A DNA stretch of 33,384 bases from an uncultured Lachnospiraceae bacterium (GTDB lineage Bacteria; Bacillota; Clostridia; Lachnospirales; Lachnospiraceae). The stretch is taken from the NCBI GenBank assembly GCA_905235415.1, contig CAJOKX010000010.1:1-33384 (forward strand), read 5' to 3'. Shown here one piece after another: positions 15,074 through 25,481 of the stretch. The position numbers were made by a program, and so were the translations under genes. The notes under the pieces were generated by a model. It saw only the letters and a program-made list of their open reading frames with translations. It had not been told where the DNA came from and ran no database searches. Positions within the stretch are counted from its first letter, which is position 1, and every line of letters begins with the position of its first letter.

Positions 15074-18000
15074 GTGGATGATCAGATGAGGAATTCTTAT
15101 TTTCCGGAAGAGAGGGACGCGTGCGGCATCGGTACCATCGTCAATATCGACGGGCACAGGGAGTACGGCGTTCTGGATGACGCGCTTCATATCGTGGAGA
15201 AGCTGGACCACCGCGCCGGGCGGGATGCGACCGGAAAGGTCGGAGACGGCGTCGGAATCCTGACGCAGATCCCGCACGGCTTATTTTCCAAAGCGGCGGC
15301 GGAGGAGAAGATCGAGCTGGGCGGGGAGGGCGAATACGGCATCGGCATGCTGTTCTTCCCGCAGGATACGATGAAGCGGATGTTTGCCATGCGGATGATG
15401 GAAGTGATCGTGCGCAAGGCGGGCCTTCCCTTCCTTGGATGGAGAAAGGTTCCGGTGCATCCGGAGATCCTGGGGGAGCGGGCCCTTTCCTGCATGCCTT
15501 CGATCTGGCAGTGCTTTATCGGGAAACCGGACCACGTGGACAAGGGCATTGACTTCGACCGCAGGCTCTATGTGGTGCGCAGGGAGTTTGAACAGAGCTC
15601 GGAGGATACGTATATCTGCTCCATGTCCTCCAGGACGATCGTGTACAAGGGGATGTTCCTGGTCACGCAGCTTCGGGACTTCTATGCGGACCTGCAGGAT
15701 CACCTGTATGAGACTGCGATCGCGATCGTACACTCCCGTTTTTCGACCAACACGACGCCGTCCTGGATGCGCGCGCATCCGTACAGGATGATCGCGCACA
15801 ATGGCGAGATCAATACGATCCGCGGCAATATGGACCGTATGCTTGCCAGGGAAGAGACGATGAAGTCGGCGTTTCTGGACGAAGAACTCTCAAAGATCTA
15901 TCCGGTCATCGCGCAGACCGGTTCGGATTCCGCAATGCTCGACAATACGCTGGAATTCCTGTACATGAACGGAATGGACCTGCCGCTTGCCATGATGGTG
16001 GCGATCCCCGAACCGTGGAAGCACAATGATTTTATGTCCAGGGAGAAAAAGGATTTCTATCATTACTACGCGACGATGATGGAGCCGTGGGACGGGCCGG
16101 CAGCGGTCATTTTCTCCGACGGCGAGATCGTGGGCGCGACCCTGGACCGCAACGGACTGCGCCCCGCGCGCTATTGTGTGACGGATACAGGACGCCTGAT
16201 CCTCGCTTCCGAGACCGGCGTTCTGGACATCGATCCTGCCCATGTGAGCATGAAGTCCAGGCTGGAGCCCGGAAAGATCCTGCTGGTCGATACGGCAAAG
16301 AAGCGGATCATACCGGATGAAGAGTGCAAGTCGATGTACGCCTCTTCCCGCCCGTACGGTGAGTGGCTCGACCGGTATCTGCTGCATCTGGCGTCTCTGC
16401 CGATTCCGAACCAGAAGATCCGCGTCCACGCGCAGGAGATGCGGGACCGGCTCTATAAGGTGTTCGGATATTCCTATGAGGATGTCCGCGAGCAGATCCT
16501 TCCGATGGCGGAAAACGGCGTCGAGCCGACGGTGTCGATGGGGCATGACGCGCCGCTGGCGCTGCTCTCGAAGAGCCATCAGCTGCTGTACTGTTATTTC
16601 AAGCAGCTGTTCGCGCAGGTGACCAACCCGCCGATCGATTCGCTCCGGGAGAAGGTGGTGATGGATACCACGGTCTATATCGGATCGGACGGGGATCTTC
16701 TGGAGGAGAAGGCGGACAACTGCCGGATGCTGGAGATCAACAACCCGATCCTGACCGGCGTGGACCTGATCAAGATCAAGTCCCTGGACCAGGATGGATT
16801 CCGCTCGAAGGTCATTTCCCTCCTGTATTACAAGAACACGTCTCTGACGCACGCCCTGGAGCAGCTGAACATCGAGGCCGACCGGGCGTCCGCGGAGGGA
16901 TACAATATCCTGATCCTCTCTGACAGGGGCGTCGACGAGAACCATGTCCCGATTCCGGCCCTGCTGGCCGTATCCTCGGTCGAGCAGCACCTGGTGCGCA
17001 CCAAGAAGAGAACGGCAGTCTCCCTGATCCTGGAGAGCGGGGAACCCAGGGACGTGCATCAGATCGCCTGCCTGATGGGCTTCGGCGCCCGCGCGGTCAA
17101 TCCGTATCTGGCGCATGAGTGCATCGCGGAGCTGATCGATACGGGCATCCTGGACAAGGATTACCACACGGCGATTGACGATTACAACCAGGCGCTTCTG
17201 TCAGGCGTTGTCAAGATCGCGGCGAAAATGGGCATCTCGACGCTGCAGTCCTATCAGTCGGCCAGGATCTTTGAGGCGGTCGGACTGGGACGGGACGTGA
17301 TTGACAGATACTTTACCGGGACGGTCAGCCGCGCCGGCGGCATCGGTATGAAGGAGATCGGTGAGGACGTTGAATGGCGCCATGACCAGGGCTTCGATCC
17401 GCTCGGCCTGACGGTTGACACGAAGCTGGATTCCATCGGCTTCCACAAGCTGCGCAGCGGCAGGGACAAGGAGGACCATCTCTATTCGCCGGAGACGATC
17501 GTCACGCTGCAGAGGGCTGTGCGCACCGGCGACTATGACATTTTCAGGGAGTATACGGACCTGGTGGACGATGAAGAGCGTCCGCATACGCTCCGCTCCC
17601 TGCTGGAGATCGTCCCCGCGGGACCTGCCGTGCCGCTGGAGGAGGTGGAGAGCGAGGAGTCGATCGTGCGCAGGTTCCAGACCGGCGCCATGTCCTACGG
17701 CTCGCTCTCAGAGGAGGCGCACAAGACGCTCGCGCAGGCCATGAATACCATCGGCGGTAAGTCCAACACCGGTGAAGGCGGCGAGGACGAAAAACGCTTC
17801 GGAACGATCTATAACAGCGCTGTCAAGCAGGTGGCTTCCGGCAGGTTCGGCGTCACCAGCGCATACCTGAACAGCGCCTCCGAGATCCAGATCAAGATGG
17901 CGCAGGGCGCCAAGCCCGGGGAGGGCGGACACCTGCCGGGACGCAAGGTCTATCCGTGGGTCGCGGCCACCCGGTATTCCACGCCGGGCGTGTCCCTGAT

Positions 18001-19606
18001 CTCGCCGCCCCCGCATCATGACATCTATTCGATCGAGGACCTGGCGCAGCTGATCTATGATCTGAAAAATGCGAACCGTGACGCGCGGATCTGCGTGAAG
18101 CTGGTCTCCGAGTGCGGCGTCGGAACGATCGCATCGGGCGTGGCCAAGGCGGGCGCGCAGGTGATCCTGATCTCAGGCTATGACGGAGGCACGGGCGCGG
18201 CCCCGTTCTCTTCGGTGCATCACGCAGGCCTTCCGTGGGAGCTGGGAATCACGCAGGCACATCAGGCCCTGATCGAGAACGGGCTGCGGGACCGCGTGGT
18301 CCTGGAGACAGACGGCAAGCTGATGAGCGGCAGGGACGTTGCGATCGCCGCGCTCCTGGGCGCGGAGGAATTCGGCTTCGCGACCGGTCCGCTGGTATCC
18401 ATGGGCTGCATGATGATGCGCGTATGCTCCAAGGATACATGCCCGGCAGGCATCGCGACACAGAACGAGTGCCTCAGAGGCCGCTTCCAGGGCAAACCGG
18501 AGCACGTGATGAACTACATGTATTTCATCGCGAGACAGCTGCGCGAGATCATGGCGAAGAACGGGTTCAGGACGGTTGAGGAGATGGTCGGACGCACGGA
18601 CTGCCTGCGGATGAAGAGCGCCGACAGGCTGCCGGTGAGCCGCAGCACGCTGGCGGATCTGAGCCAGATCCTGGATCACCGCTATGCAAACGCCGAAAAG
18701 AATCATTTTGATGAGAAGAGCGTCTACGACTTCCATCTGGAACAGACGAAGGATATGCAGATCCTCCTGCCTGCGCTCAGTGATCTGAAGTCGGAAAATA
18801 AGGAGAAGGTGGAGGTCAGCGTGCAGGTATCGAGCACGGACCGCTCCTTCGGAACCATCCTCGGCAGCGAGGTCACCAAAGCGTTCGGAAGCAGCCTTGC
18901 GGAGGATTCATTTACCGCACAGTGCACCGGCGGGGGCGGACAGTCCTTCGGCGCGTTCCTCCCCAGGGGCGTGACGCTGCGGCTGGAGGGAGACGCCAAC
19001 GACGGGTTCGGCAAGGGCCTGTCCGGAGGCAAGCTGGTCCTGACGCCGCCATCGGGCGCACGGTTCGCGGCGCACGACAATGTGATTGTCGGAAACGTCG
19101 CGCTGTACGGGGCGACGGGCGGAAAGGCGTATATCTGCGGGATCGCAGGGGAGCGCTTCTGCGTGCGCAACTCGGGCGCTGTCGCGGTGGCGGAAGGCTG
19201 CGGCGACCACGGGCTTGAATACATGACCGGCGGACGGGCCGTGATCCTGGGCATGACGGGCAAGAACTTCGCTGCCGGCATGAGCGGAGGCGTCGCCTAT
19301 GTGCTGGATCGCGAACATACCCTGTACCTGCGCATGAACAAGGAAATGGTGTCTGCCGGGGAGGTGACTTCCAAGCATGATATCGAGGAGCTGAGAGAGA
19401 TCCTGACCGACTATGTGAAAGAGACCGGCTCTGCGTTTGCTTCGAATATCCTGGAGCATTTTGACGAATATCTTCCGGATTTCAAGAAGATCATCCCGGA
19501 TGATTACAGAAAAATGATGCAGGCCATCGGACATTACGAGGAGCAGGGAAACAGCCGTGAGGCGGCGGTTCTGGAAGCATTCAGGGAGGTGAGCGAACGT
19601 GGGTAA
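15074..19606 (+). CDS. gltB: Glutamate synthase large subunit
   Basis: A 1510-residue GOGAT alpha chain. The likely mature N-terminal nucleophile is C17 in RDACGIGTIV, so a ~16-residue propeptide would be removed. The class II amidotransferase domain runs to about 400, then the central domain. The FMN/2-oxoglutarate-binding domain includes KPGEGGHLPG, SPPPHHDIYSIEDL and GYDGGTGAAPFSS. The 3Fe-4S cysteines are in CMMMRVCSKDTC (first at ~1112). The C-terminal beta-helix (~1260-1490) has repeated Gly-rich turns. It makes two glutamates from glutamine and 2-oxoglutarate. The start is GTG 15074 with GGAAGGGAG upstream; ATG 15086 is the alternative. It overlaps gltD by 8 bases. Confidence 0.95.
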   Translation: MDDQMRNSYFPEERDACGIGTIVNIDGHREYGVLDDALHIVEKLDHRAGRDATGKVGDGVGILTQIPHGLFSKAAAEEKIELGGEGEYGIGMLFFPQDTMKRMFAMRMMEVIVRKAGLPFLGWRKVPVHPEILGERALSCMPSIWQCFIGKPDHVDKGIDFDRRLYVVRREFEQSSEDTYICSMSSRTIVYKGMFLVTQLRDFYADLQDHLYETAIAIVHSRFSTNTTPSWMRAHPYRMIAHNGEINTIRGNMDRMLAREETMKSAFLDEELSKIYPVIAQTGSDSAMLDNTLEFLYMNGMDLPLAMMVAIPEPWKHNDFMSREKKDFYHYYATMMEPWDGPAAVIFSDGEIVGATLDRNGLRPARYCVTDTGRLILASETGVLDIDPAHVSMKSRLEPGKILLVDTAKKRIIPDEECKSMYASSRPYGEWLDRYLLHLASLPIPNQKIRVHAQEMRDRLYKVFGYSYEDVREQILPMAENGVEPTVSMGHDAPLALLSKSHQLLYCYFKQLFAQVTNPPIDSLREKVVMDTTVYIGSDGDLLEEKADNCRMLEINNPILTGVDLIKIKSLDQDGFRSKVISLLYYKNTSLTHALEQLNIEADRASAEGYNILILSDRGVDENHVPIPALLAVSSVEQHLVRTKKRTAVSLILESGEPRDVHQIACLMGFGARAVNPYLAHECIAELIDTGILDKDYHTAIDDYNQALLSGVVKIAAKMGISTLQSYQSARIFEAVGLGRDVIDRYFTGTVSRAGGIGMKEIGEDVEWRHDQGFDPLGLTVDTKLDSIGFHKLRSGRDKEDHLYSPETIVTLQRAVRTGDYDIFREYTDLVDDEERPHTLRSLLEIVPAGPAVPLEEVESEESIVRRFQTGAMSYGSLSEEAHKTLAQAMNTIGGKSNTGEGGEDEKRFGTIYNSAVKQVASGRFGVTSAYLNSASEIQIKMAQGAKPGEGGHLPGRKVYPWVAATRYSTPGVSLISPPPHHDIYSIEDLAQLIYDLKNANRDARICVKLVSECGVGTIASGVAKAGAQVILISGYDGGTGAAPFSSVHHAGLPWELGITQAHQALIENGLRDRVVLETDGKLMSGRDVAIAALLGAEEFGFATGPLVSMGCMMMRVCSKDTCPAGIATQNECLRGRFQGKPEHVMNYMYFIARQLREIMAKNGFRTVEEMVGRTDCLRMKSADRLPVSRSTLADLSQILDHRYANAEKNHFDEKSVYDFHLEQTKDMQILLPALSDLKSENKEKVEVSVQVSSTDRSFGTILGSEVTKAFGSSLAEDSFTAQCTGGGGQSFGAFLPRGVTLRLEGDANDGFGKGLSGGKLVLTPPSGARFAAHDNVIVGNVALYGATGGKAYICGIAGERFCVRNSGAVAVAEGCGDHGLEYMTGGRAVILGMTGKNFAAGMSGGVAYVLDREHTLYLRMNKEMVSAGEVTSKHDIEELREILTDYVKETGSAFASNILEHFDEYLPDFKKIIPDDYRKMMQAIGHYEEQGNSREAAVLEAFREVSERG

Positions 19607-21095
19607 GACGACCGGTTTTCTGGAGTTTGACAGGCACGACGATGCGATCGTTCCTGCGATGGAGAGAATCCGCACATTTGACGAATTTCACCTGCCGCTG
19701 GAGGAGGAAGAGCGTGTGCGCCAGGCAGGGCGCTGCATGAACTGCGGCGTTCCCTTCTGCCAGTCTGCGATGAAGCTGAACGGGATGGTGACAGGGTGCC
19801 CCCTGCACAACCTGATTCCGGAGTGGAATGACCAGATCTGGCAGAAGCATGTGCACCATGCGTACGCCAGACTCAGCAAGACGAGCAGCTTTCCCGAGTT
19901 TACGGGCAGGGTGTGTCCCGCGCTCTGCGAGAAGGCCTGTATCTGCGGGGAGCATTCCGATCCGGTCAGCGTGCATGATAATGAACGCTACCTGATCGAG
20001 GAGGCCTATGCGCGGGGATTCATGCAGCCGGAGATTCCTCCGGTCCGCAGCGGGATGAAGGTCGCTGTGGTCGGGAGCGGCCCGTCCGGGCTTGCGGCGG
20101 CAAACCGCCTCAATCACAGGGGCCATACCGTCCATGTCTATGAGCGGGAGGACCGGGCCGGCGGCCTGCTCATGTACGGGATTCCCAACATGAAGCTGGA
20201 CAAGCGCGTGATAGAGCGGCGCGTGAAGCTGATGGAAGCAGAAGGCGTCGTGTTCCACACCGGCTGCGACATCGGGAAGGCGGAAGCTGCAAAGCTTCGG
20301 GAAGAGTATGACGCGGTCATTCTGTGCTGCGGCGCCAAGCAGGCGCGCAGCCTGAAGGGGGCGGATCCGGAGAAGATCAAAGGGATCTGGTACGCGGTCG
20401 ATTTCCTTTCATCCGTCACGCGGAGTCTGTTAAAATGTGAAGATCATTCCGCGGCGCTCGTTGCCGCGCGCAGGGACCACATCAGTGTCGCGAAGAAGCA
20501 TGTGGTTGTGGTCGGCGGAGGCGATACCGGAAACGACTGTATCGGGACCGTGATCCGGCTGGGCTGCCGGTCCGTGACCGCGCTCGAGATGATGCCCGAG
20601 CCGCCCGTCGAGAGGACCCCGGATAATCCGTGGCCGCAGTGGCCCAGGACCAAACGCACCGATTACGGACATGAGGAGGCCATCGCGCTGTGGGGAAGGG
20701 ATCCCCGGGTTTACGGAACGACCGTGAAAGAGTATATTACAGATGCAGGCGGCAGGCTGAAGCAGATCGTGACAGTGAAGGTCAGGATGCAGGACGGCAG
20801 GCTGACCCAGGTGGCGGGAACCGAGGAGACGATCCCGTGCGACCTTCTTCTGATCGCCGCGGGCTTCACGGGATGCGAGGCCTACACGCCGGAAGCGTTC
20901 GGGGTCGAGCAGACTGCGAGAGGAACGGTCAAAACAGGGCAGGGACGGTATGAGACAAGCGTGCCGGGCGTATTTACGGCAGGCGACATGCACAGAGGCC
21001 AGTCCCTTGTGGTATGGGCAATTGCGGAAGGCCAGGAGGCGGCCGCGGAGGTAGACGGCTGGCTGACCGGGTACGGGCACACAGAGAGGAGTTAA
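19599..21095 (+). CDS. gltD: Glutamate synthase small subunit
   Basis: A 498-residue GOGAT beta chain. The N-terminal part has the iron-sulfur cysteine clusters CMNCGVPFCQ (from ~46), GCPLHNLIPEWND and CPALCEKACICG. A first dinucleotide-binding fold follows (VAVVGSGPSGLAAANRL, ~153), then GLLMYGIPNMKLDK and a second fold (VVVVGGGDTGNDC, ~303). It ends with the FAD-site segment GVFTAGDMHRGQSLVVWAI. It takes electrons from NAD(P)H via FAD and Fe-S to the large subunit. It starts with GTG inside the end of gltB, preceded by GGGAGGTGAG, so the pair is translationally coupled. Confidence 0.95.
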   Translation: MGKTTGFLEFDRHDDAIVPAMERIRTFDEFHLPLEEEERVRQAGRCMNCGVPFCQSAMKLNGMVTGCPLHNLIPEWNDQIWQKHVHHAYARLSKTSSFPEFTGRVCPALCEKACICGEHSDPVSVHDNERYLIEEAYARGFMQPEIPPVRSGMKVAVVGSGPSGLAAANRLNHRGHTVHVYEREDRAGGLLMYGIPNMKLDKRVIERRVKLMEAEGVVFHTGCDIGKAEAAKLREEYDAVILCCGAKQARSLKGADPEKIKGIWYAVDFLSSVTRSLLKCEDHSAALVAARRDHISVAKKHVVVVGGGDTGNDCIGTVIRLGCRSVTALEMMPEPPVERTPDNPWPQWPRTKRTDYGHEEAIALWGRDPRVYGTTVKEYITDAGGRLKQIVTVKVRMQDGRLTQVAGTEETIPCDLLLIAAGFTGCEAYTPEAFGVEQTARGTVKTGQGRYETSVPGVFTAGDMHRGQSLVVWAIAEGQEAAAEVDGWLTGYGHTERS

Positions 21096-21100
21096 GGAAA

Positions 21101-22324
21101 ATGTTCCGGATCAATGAGAATTATCTGAAGCTGCAGGGAAATTATCTGTTCTCATCGATTGCGAAGAAGGTATCGGCCTATTCGGCCGCAAACCCTGAGA
21201 AGGAGATTTTAAGGCTTGGCATCGGCGACGTGACGCAGCCGCTTGCACCGGCGGTGATCGATGCGCTGCACAAATCGGTGGATGAGATGGCGTCTGCGGA
21301 TACGTTCCGCGGGTATTCGCCGGACCAGGGCTATGCATTTCTCCGGGAGGCGATCGCAGCGCAGGACTATCATTCAAGGGGCGTTCAGATCAGTCCGGAT
21401 GAGATCTTTGTCAGCGACGGTGCGAAGAGTGATTCGGGCAATATCGGAGACATTTTCGCGCAGCAGAATAAGGTTGCGGTATGCGATCCGGTCTATCCGG
21501 TTTATCTGGACACCAATGTGATGGCCGGCAGAACCGGGAGCGCGGATCCTGCGAGCGGCCGGTATGAAGGCGTGATCTATCTTCCCTGCACGGAGGAGAA
21601 TGCATTTGTTCCGCAGCTGCCCGATGAGGTCCCGGATCTCATTTACCTGTGCTGCCCGAACAATCCGACCGGAACGACCATGCCGAAGGCGGAGCTGCAG
21701 CGCTGGGTGGATTACGCGCTTGAACATGGCTGCGTGATCCTGTATGACGCGGCGTATGAAGCGTATATCCGGGAAGACGGCATTGCGCACACCATCTATG
21801 AGTGCAGAGGGGCAGAGCGGTGCGCGATCGAGCTGAGAAGCTTCTCCAAGAATGCGGGATTCACCGGGACCCGTCTCGGATTCACCGTGGTCCCGAAGGC
21901 GCTTATGTCCGGGGATGTCTCCGTGCATGATCTGTGGGCAAGGCGCCAGAGCACGAAGTTCAACGGCGCTCCGTATATCGTGCAGAGAGCCGGGGAGGCG
22001 GTCTACTCGGAAGCGGGCCGCAGACAGACGAAGGAGCAGGTCGACTACTATATGCGCAACGCCTCCTGCATCCTGGAGGGCCTGCGGGACGCGGGCTATA
22101 CGGTGTACGGCGGCGTCAACGCGCCTTACATCTGGCTCAAAACGCCGGGCAGCATGACCTCCTGGGAGTTCTTCGATCTTCTTCTGGAGAAGGCGGCCGT
22201 CGTGGGCACCCCGGGTTCGGGCTTCGGCCCCGCGGGGGAGCATTTCTTCAGACTGACTGCTTTCGGTACCTATGAAAATACGCAGGCGGCCGTGGACCGG
22301 ATCCGCCATCTGCAGATCCTTTGA
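21101..22324 (+). CDS. dapL: LL-diaminopimelate aminotransferase
   Basis: I chose ATG 21101, preceded by TTAAGGAAA; a longer in-frame start lies inside gltD. The 407-residue product has the DapL markers: [20 protein letters not shown] at the N-terminus, [29 protein letters not shown], the CCPNNPTGT turn, and the PLP lysine in [15 protein letters not shown] (about K250). It makes LL-diaminopimelate from tetrahydrodipicolinate using glutamate as amino donor, feeding lysine and peptidoglycan synthesis in a single step. It follows gltD by 5 bases, so the glutamate-making enzyme and a glutamate-using one are in one unit. Confidence 0.95.
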   Translation: MFRINENYLKLQGNYLFSSIAKKVSAYSAANPEKEILRLGIGDVTQPLAPAVIDALHKSVDEMASADTFRGYSPDQGYAFLREAIAAQDYHSRGVQISPDEIFVSDGAKSDSGNIGDIFAQQNKVAVCDPVYPVYLDTNVMAGRTGSADPASGRYEGVIYLPCTEENAFVPQLPDEVPDLIYLCCPNNPTGTTMPKAELQRWVDYALEHGCVILYDAAYEAYIREDGIAHTIYECRGAERCAIELRSFSKNAGFTGTRLGFTVVPKALMSGDVSVHDLWARRQSTKFNGAPYIVQRAGEAVYSEAGRRQTKEQVDYYMRNASCILEGLRDAGYTVYGGVNAPYIWLKTPGSMTSWEFFDLLLEKAAVVGTPGSGFGPAGEHFFRLTAFGTYENTQAAVDRIRHLQIL

Positions 22325-22341
22325 CAGAGCGGAGGTGCACT

Positions 22342-23940
22342 ATGAAATACGTGTTCGTTACCGGAGGCGTCGTATCGGGACTCGGAAAGGGCATCACTGC
22401 CGCCTCTCTGGGCAGGCTCCTGAAGTCCAGGGGATATCAGGTCACCATGCAGAAGTTTGACCCGTATATCAACATTGACCCCGGCACCATGAATCCGATC
22501 CAGCACGGCGAGGTATTCGTGACGGACGACGGGACCGAGACCGATCTGGACCTGGGGCATTATGAGCGGTTTATCGATGAGAGCCTGGATTACCATGCCA
22601 ACGTCACCTCAGGTAAGATCTATGAGGCGGTGCTTGCAAAAGAACGGCACGGAGACTACGGCGGAGGGACGGTCCAGGTCATTCCGCATATTACCAATGA
22701 GATCAAGTCCCGTTTCTACGGGGTGGACGATCCGGAGTGCGACCGGATCGCGATTATCGAAGTCGGCGGCACGGTCGGAGATATCGAGAGCCAGCCGTTC
22801 CTGGAGGCCATCCGGCAGTTCCAGTGGGAGGTCGGCCGCTCCAATGCGATCATGATCCATGTGACGCTGGTTCCTTACCTGAAGGTATCCGGCGAGCTGA
22901 AGACCAAGCCGACGCAGATGAGCGTCAAGCGTCTGCAGGAGATCGGTATCCAGCCTGACATCCTGGTATGCCGGACGGAGTATCCGCTCACGGAGGGGAT
23001 CCGCAGGAAGATCGGCCTGTTCTGCAACGTGCCGGTGGAGCACGTTCTGGAGAACCGGGACGCGGATACCATTTACGATCTTCCACTGATCCTGGAGCAG
23101 GAGAATCTGGCGCAGAGTGTGCTTGAATGCCTGCACCTGCCCTGCCCGGAGCCGGATCTGAAGGAGTGGGAGCATGTGGTTCATGAGCTTCATTATCCCG
23201 CGCAGACGGTCCGCGTCGCGCTGGTCGGGAAATACACGGAGCTGCATGACGCCTACCTGTCTGTCGCTGAGGCACTCAAGCACGGCGGGATCTCCAACCA
23301 CTGCGAAGTGGAGATCATCTGGGTGGAATCGGAGGACCTGGACGAGAACAGCGCCGGCACGATCCTCAAGGATGCGGACGCGATTATCGTTCCGGGCGGT
23401 TTCGGAGACCGGGGAATCGACGGGATCCGCTATGCGGCGCGCTATGCGAGACGCCACGCGCTTCCGTTCCTGGGCATCTGCCTGGGCATGCAGATGGCGA
23501 TCGTCGATTATGCGCGCGATGTGCTGGGGCTTCCGGACGCAGACAGCACCGAATTCAATCCGTCCTGCAAGAATCCTGTCATCGACCTGATGCCGGATCA
23601 GAAGGACGTTACCGATCTGGGCGGGACCATGCGCCTGGGCGCGTATCCGTGCGTGCTGGGCGAAGATACCCTGTCCTTCCGGCTGTACGGGAAGCGTGAG
23701 ATCTCCGAGAGACACCGCCACCGCTGGGAAGTCAACAACGAATACAGGGAGGCGCTTGAGAAGGCCGGCATGACCATCTCCGGAACCTCTCCGGACGGAA
23801 AGATCGTCGAGATGATAGAGCTCCCGTCGCATCCGTTCTTTGTCGGGACACAGGCACATCCGGAATTCCGCTCCAGGCCGAACAGGCCGCATCCGCTCTT
23901 CGCGGGGCTGATCGGCGCGGCGGTCCGGAGAAGACAGTAA
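22342..23940 (+). CDS. pyrG: CTP synthase
   Basis: I chose ATG 22342, preceded by GGAGGTG at normal spacing, over a TTG at 22321. The 532-residue product has the amidoligase N-terminus [17 protein letters not shown], the [13 protein letters not shown] and [15 protein letters not shown] substrate segments, and [16 protein letters not shown]. The C-terminal class I glutamine amidotransferase domain has FLGICLGMQ (C380) and the H506/E508 pair in AHPEF. It turns UTP into CTP with ATP and ammonia from glutamine. It lies 17 bases after dapL and is the last gene of the glnN-led run. A strong hairpin follows. Confidence 0.96.
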   Translation: MKYVFVTGGVVSGLGKGITAASLGRLLKSRGYQVTMQKFDPYINIDPGTMNPIQHGEVFVTDDGTETDLDLGHYERFIDESLDYHANVTSGKIYEAVLAKERHGDYGGGTVQVIPHITNEIKSRFYGVDDPECDRIAIIEVGGTVGDIESQPFLEAIRQFQWEVGRSNAIMIHVTLVPYLKVSGELKTKPTQMSVKRLQEIGIQPDILVCRTEYPLTEGIRRKIGLFCNVPVEHVLENRDADTIYDLPLILEQENLAQSVLECLHLPCPEPDLKEWEHVVHELHYPAQTVRVALVGKYTELHDAYLSVAEALKHGGISNHCEVEIIWVESEDLDENSAGTILKDADAIIVPGGFGDRGIDGIRYAARYARRHALPFLGICLGMQMAIVDYARDVLGLPDADSTEFNPSCKNPVIDLMPDQKDVTDLGGTMRLGAYPCVLGEDTLSFRLYGKREISERHRHRWEVNNEYREALEKAGMTISGTSPDGKIVEMIELPSHPFFVGTQAHPEFRSRPNRPHPLFAGLIGAAVRRRQ

Positions 23941-23945
23941 AGGAA

Positions 23946-23980
23946 GCACCCTGGCAGATGAAATACATCCGCCAGGGTGC
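23946..23980 (+). terminator. Strong hairpin after pyrG
   Basis: A perfect 10-bp stem GCACCCTGGC (23946-23955) and GCCAGGGTGC (23971-23980) is extended after one mismatch by GATG/CATC around the loop aaata. It begins 6 bases after the pyrG stop. No T-run follows, so it may stop transcription only with help or mainly protect the 3' end of the mRNA. Confidence 0.6.
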
Positions 23981-24090
23981 AGCATCCGGCAGCTGTTTCG
24001 GCCGCACGGCCGGGCGCAGGAGAGCCGATGGCGTACCTAAAAAACGGAACAACGCCGCGGCATGCGGAAGACGATAGAGGAGAGAGAAGA

Positions 24091-24666
24091 GTGTTCAAGG
24101 ATCTTGTCAAGAAGAGCCGCAGCTTCAGGGGATATGATTCCACATACCAGATCAGCAGACAGGAACTGGAAGACCTGGTGGATACCGCCCGGTATGCGCC
24201 ATCGAGCGTCAACCGGCAGCCGTTCCAGTACTATATTGCCTGTGAGAAGGAAGATGTGGACAGGATCCAGCCGCTGACCGGCTGGGCCCGTGCGCTTCCT
24301 GAAGCGAAGCTTCCGCATCCGGGAAAAGAGCCCTCCGCATTCATACTGATCTGCCAGAATCTGGACTGGGATCCGGATGAGACGCGCTATGTCAGGGACG
24401 TGGGAATCGTTGCGCAGACGATGCTTCTCGCGGCAGCAGAGAAGGGCCTGGGCGGCATCATGATCGGAAACTACAGCCCGGCGAGAGTCTCCGAGGCACT
24501 GAACCTCCCGGAGAATCTGTCCGTGATGCTGATTGTCGCAGTCGGGAAACCGGATGAAACGGTCGTACTGACAGAAGTATCTCCCGGAGAGAGCCTGAAG
24601 TATTACAGGGACGAGGAAGACGTGCACTATGTGCCGAAACGCCGCCTGGAGGATATTCTTCTGTGA
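24091..24666 (+). CDS. Nitroreductase-family protein
   Basis: The most natural start is GTG 24091, preceded by GAGGAGAGAG, giving MFKDLVKKSRSFRGYD, the usual N-terminus of this family. In-frame upstream codons (for example ATG 24028) read through low-quality sequence. The 191-residue product has the FMN-binding RSFRGYD start, ARYAPSSVNRQPFQYYIA, the middle helix DVGIVAQTMLLAAAEKGLGG and MIVAVGKPDE-like strand LMLIVAVGKPDE. Such flavoenzymes reduce nitro groups, quinones or flavins with NAD(P)H; the natural substrate is not evident. It stands alone between pyrG and the convergent MerR gene. Confidence 0.88.
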   Translation: MFKDLVKKSRSFRGYDSTYQISRQELEDLVDTARYAPSSVNRQPFQYYIACEKEDVDRIQPLTGWARALPEAKLPHPGKEPSAFILICQNLDWDPDETRYVRDVGIVAQTMLLAAAEKGLGGIMIGNYSPARVSEALNLPENLSVMLIVAVGKPDETVVLTEVSPGESLKYYRDEEDVHYVPKRRLEDILL

Positions 24667-24713
24667 GAAGGCGTCTTGACGGGCCCGTGCGGCTTCGGTG
24701 AAGATTCAGAGCG

Positions 24714-25481
24714 TCAGAGAAGGGGCATCTGGATCTCGGTGAGGTACTGGGAGCGGTCATTTTCGACAAACTGGTCGATGATGTTCTGCGCCACAATCCA
24801 TGAATCTACCTTCGCGCCGGGCGCGGCGGAGCGCATCCTCCCGAAACTGTCGCTGATGGTCTCATACGGGCCGCGGTGGTATCCGGTCAGATACCGTCCG
24901 GCCGGGATGCTTCCGAAGGCCGCTTCGCTGTCTGCAATGTCCGCGTCTGTGACATAGGCGCCGAACAGGCGCTCCTCCCCCTGATACAGGACCAGGGTCG
25001 GATAGAAATAAAACGAGTCGTCCATATACAGCTGTTCTTCATGTCCGATCGGGATGTATCTTCTCTCGGGGAATGTCCGGATCTGCACCGAGTCCTCATC
25101 CAGATTCCGCAGCTTTTCTTCCGTAAACAGGATCTTGCGCTCGATCGCGTTGTGGATGCGCATCAGAGAGGTCCACTGCTCCCGGAGCGCCTCCATGCGC
25201 TCCTCCAGCACAGCCAGCGTTCCGTCGAGCGTCTTTTCATTCAGGTATCCGCGGATATCTTCCAGAGGGAGGTCGAGCTTTCTTAAGAACCGGATAGAGG
25301 CCAGCTGGTAGATCTGGTCAAACCGGTAGAGGCGGTAGCTGTTATTCTCATCGCGCATTTCCGGCTGAAACAGCCCCATCTTATCGTAATGGTGCAGTGT
25401 CTGCGGGCTGACGCCGAACAGCTGCCCCATCTGGCTCACCGTGAAATGATCATTGTCCGTGATTCTGAAAGTATCCTTCAT
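24714..25481 (-). CDS. MerR-family regulator with GyrI-like ligand-binding domain
   Basis: A 255-residue BmrR-type regulator. The N-terminal winged helix has FTVSQMGQLFGVSPQTLHHYDKMGLFQP and the NSYRLYRFDQIYQLASIRFLRKLDLPLEDI segment. A coiled-coil linker follows (~85-130), then a C-terminal effector-binding domain (~150-255) with PIGHEEQLYMDD and GRYLTGYHRGPYETI, like GyrI/BmrR. MerR proteins activate promoters with a dyad in the spacer by twisting the DNA. It is the last gene of the minus-strand transporter block, and a palindrome in the deaminase promoter is a candidate target. The start region lies in a triplicated 36-bp sequence. Confidence 0.88.
   Translation of the reverse strand: MKDTFRITDNDHFTVSQMGQLFGVSPQTLHHYDKMGLFQPEMRDENNSYRLYRFDQIYQLASIRFLRKLDLPLEDIRGYLNEKTLDGTLAVLEERMEALREQWTSLMRIHNAIERKILFTEEKLRNLDEDSVQIRTFPERRYIPIGHEEQLYMDDSFYFYPTLVLYQGEERLFGAYVTDADIADSEAAFGSIPAGRYLTGYHRGPYETISDSFGRMRSAAPGAKVDSWIVAQNIIDQFVENDRSQYLTEIQMPLL

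Noticed and set aside
13271-15277. Long minus-strand open frame opposite glnN and the start of gltB
   Set aside because: It is the antisense shadow of glutamine synthetase; no recognisable motif and no ribosome site.
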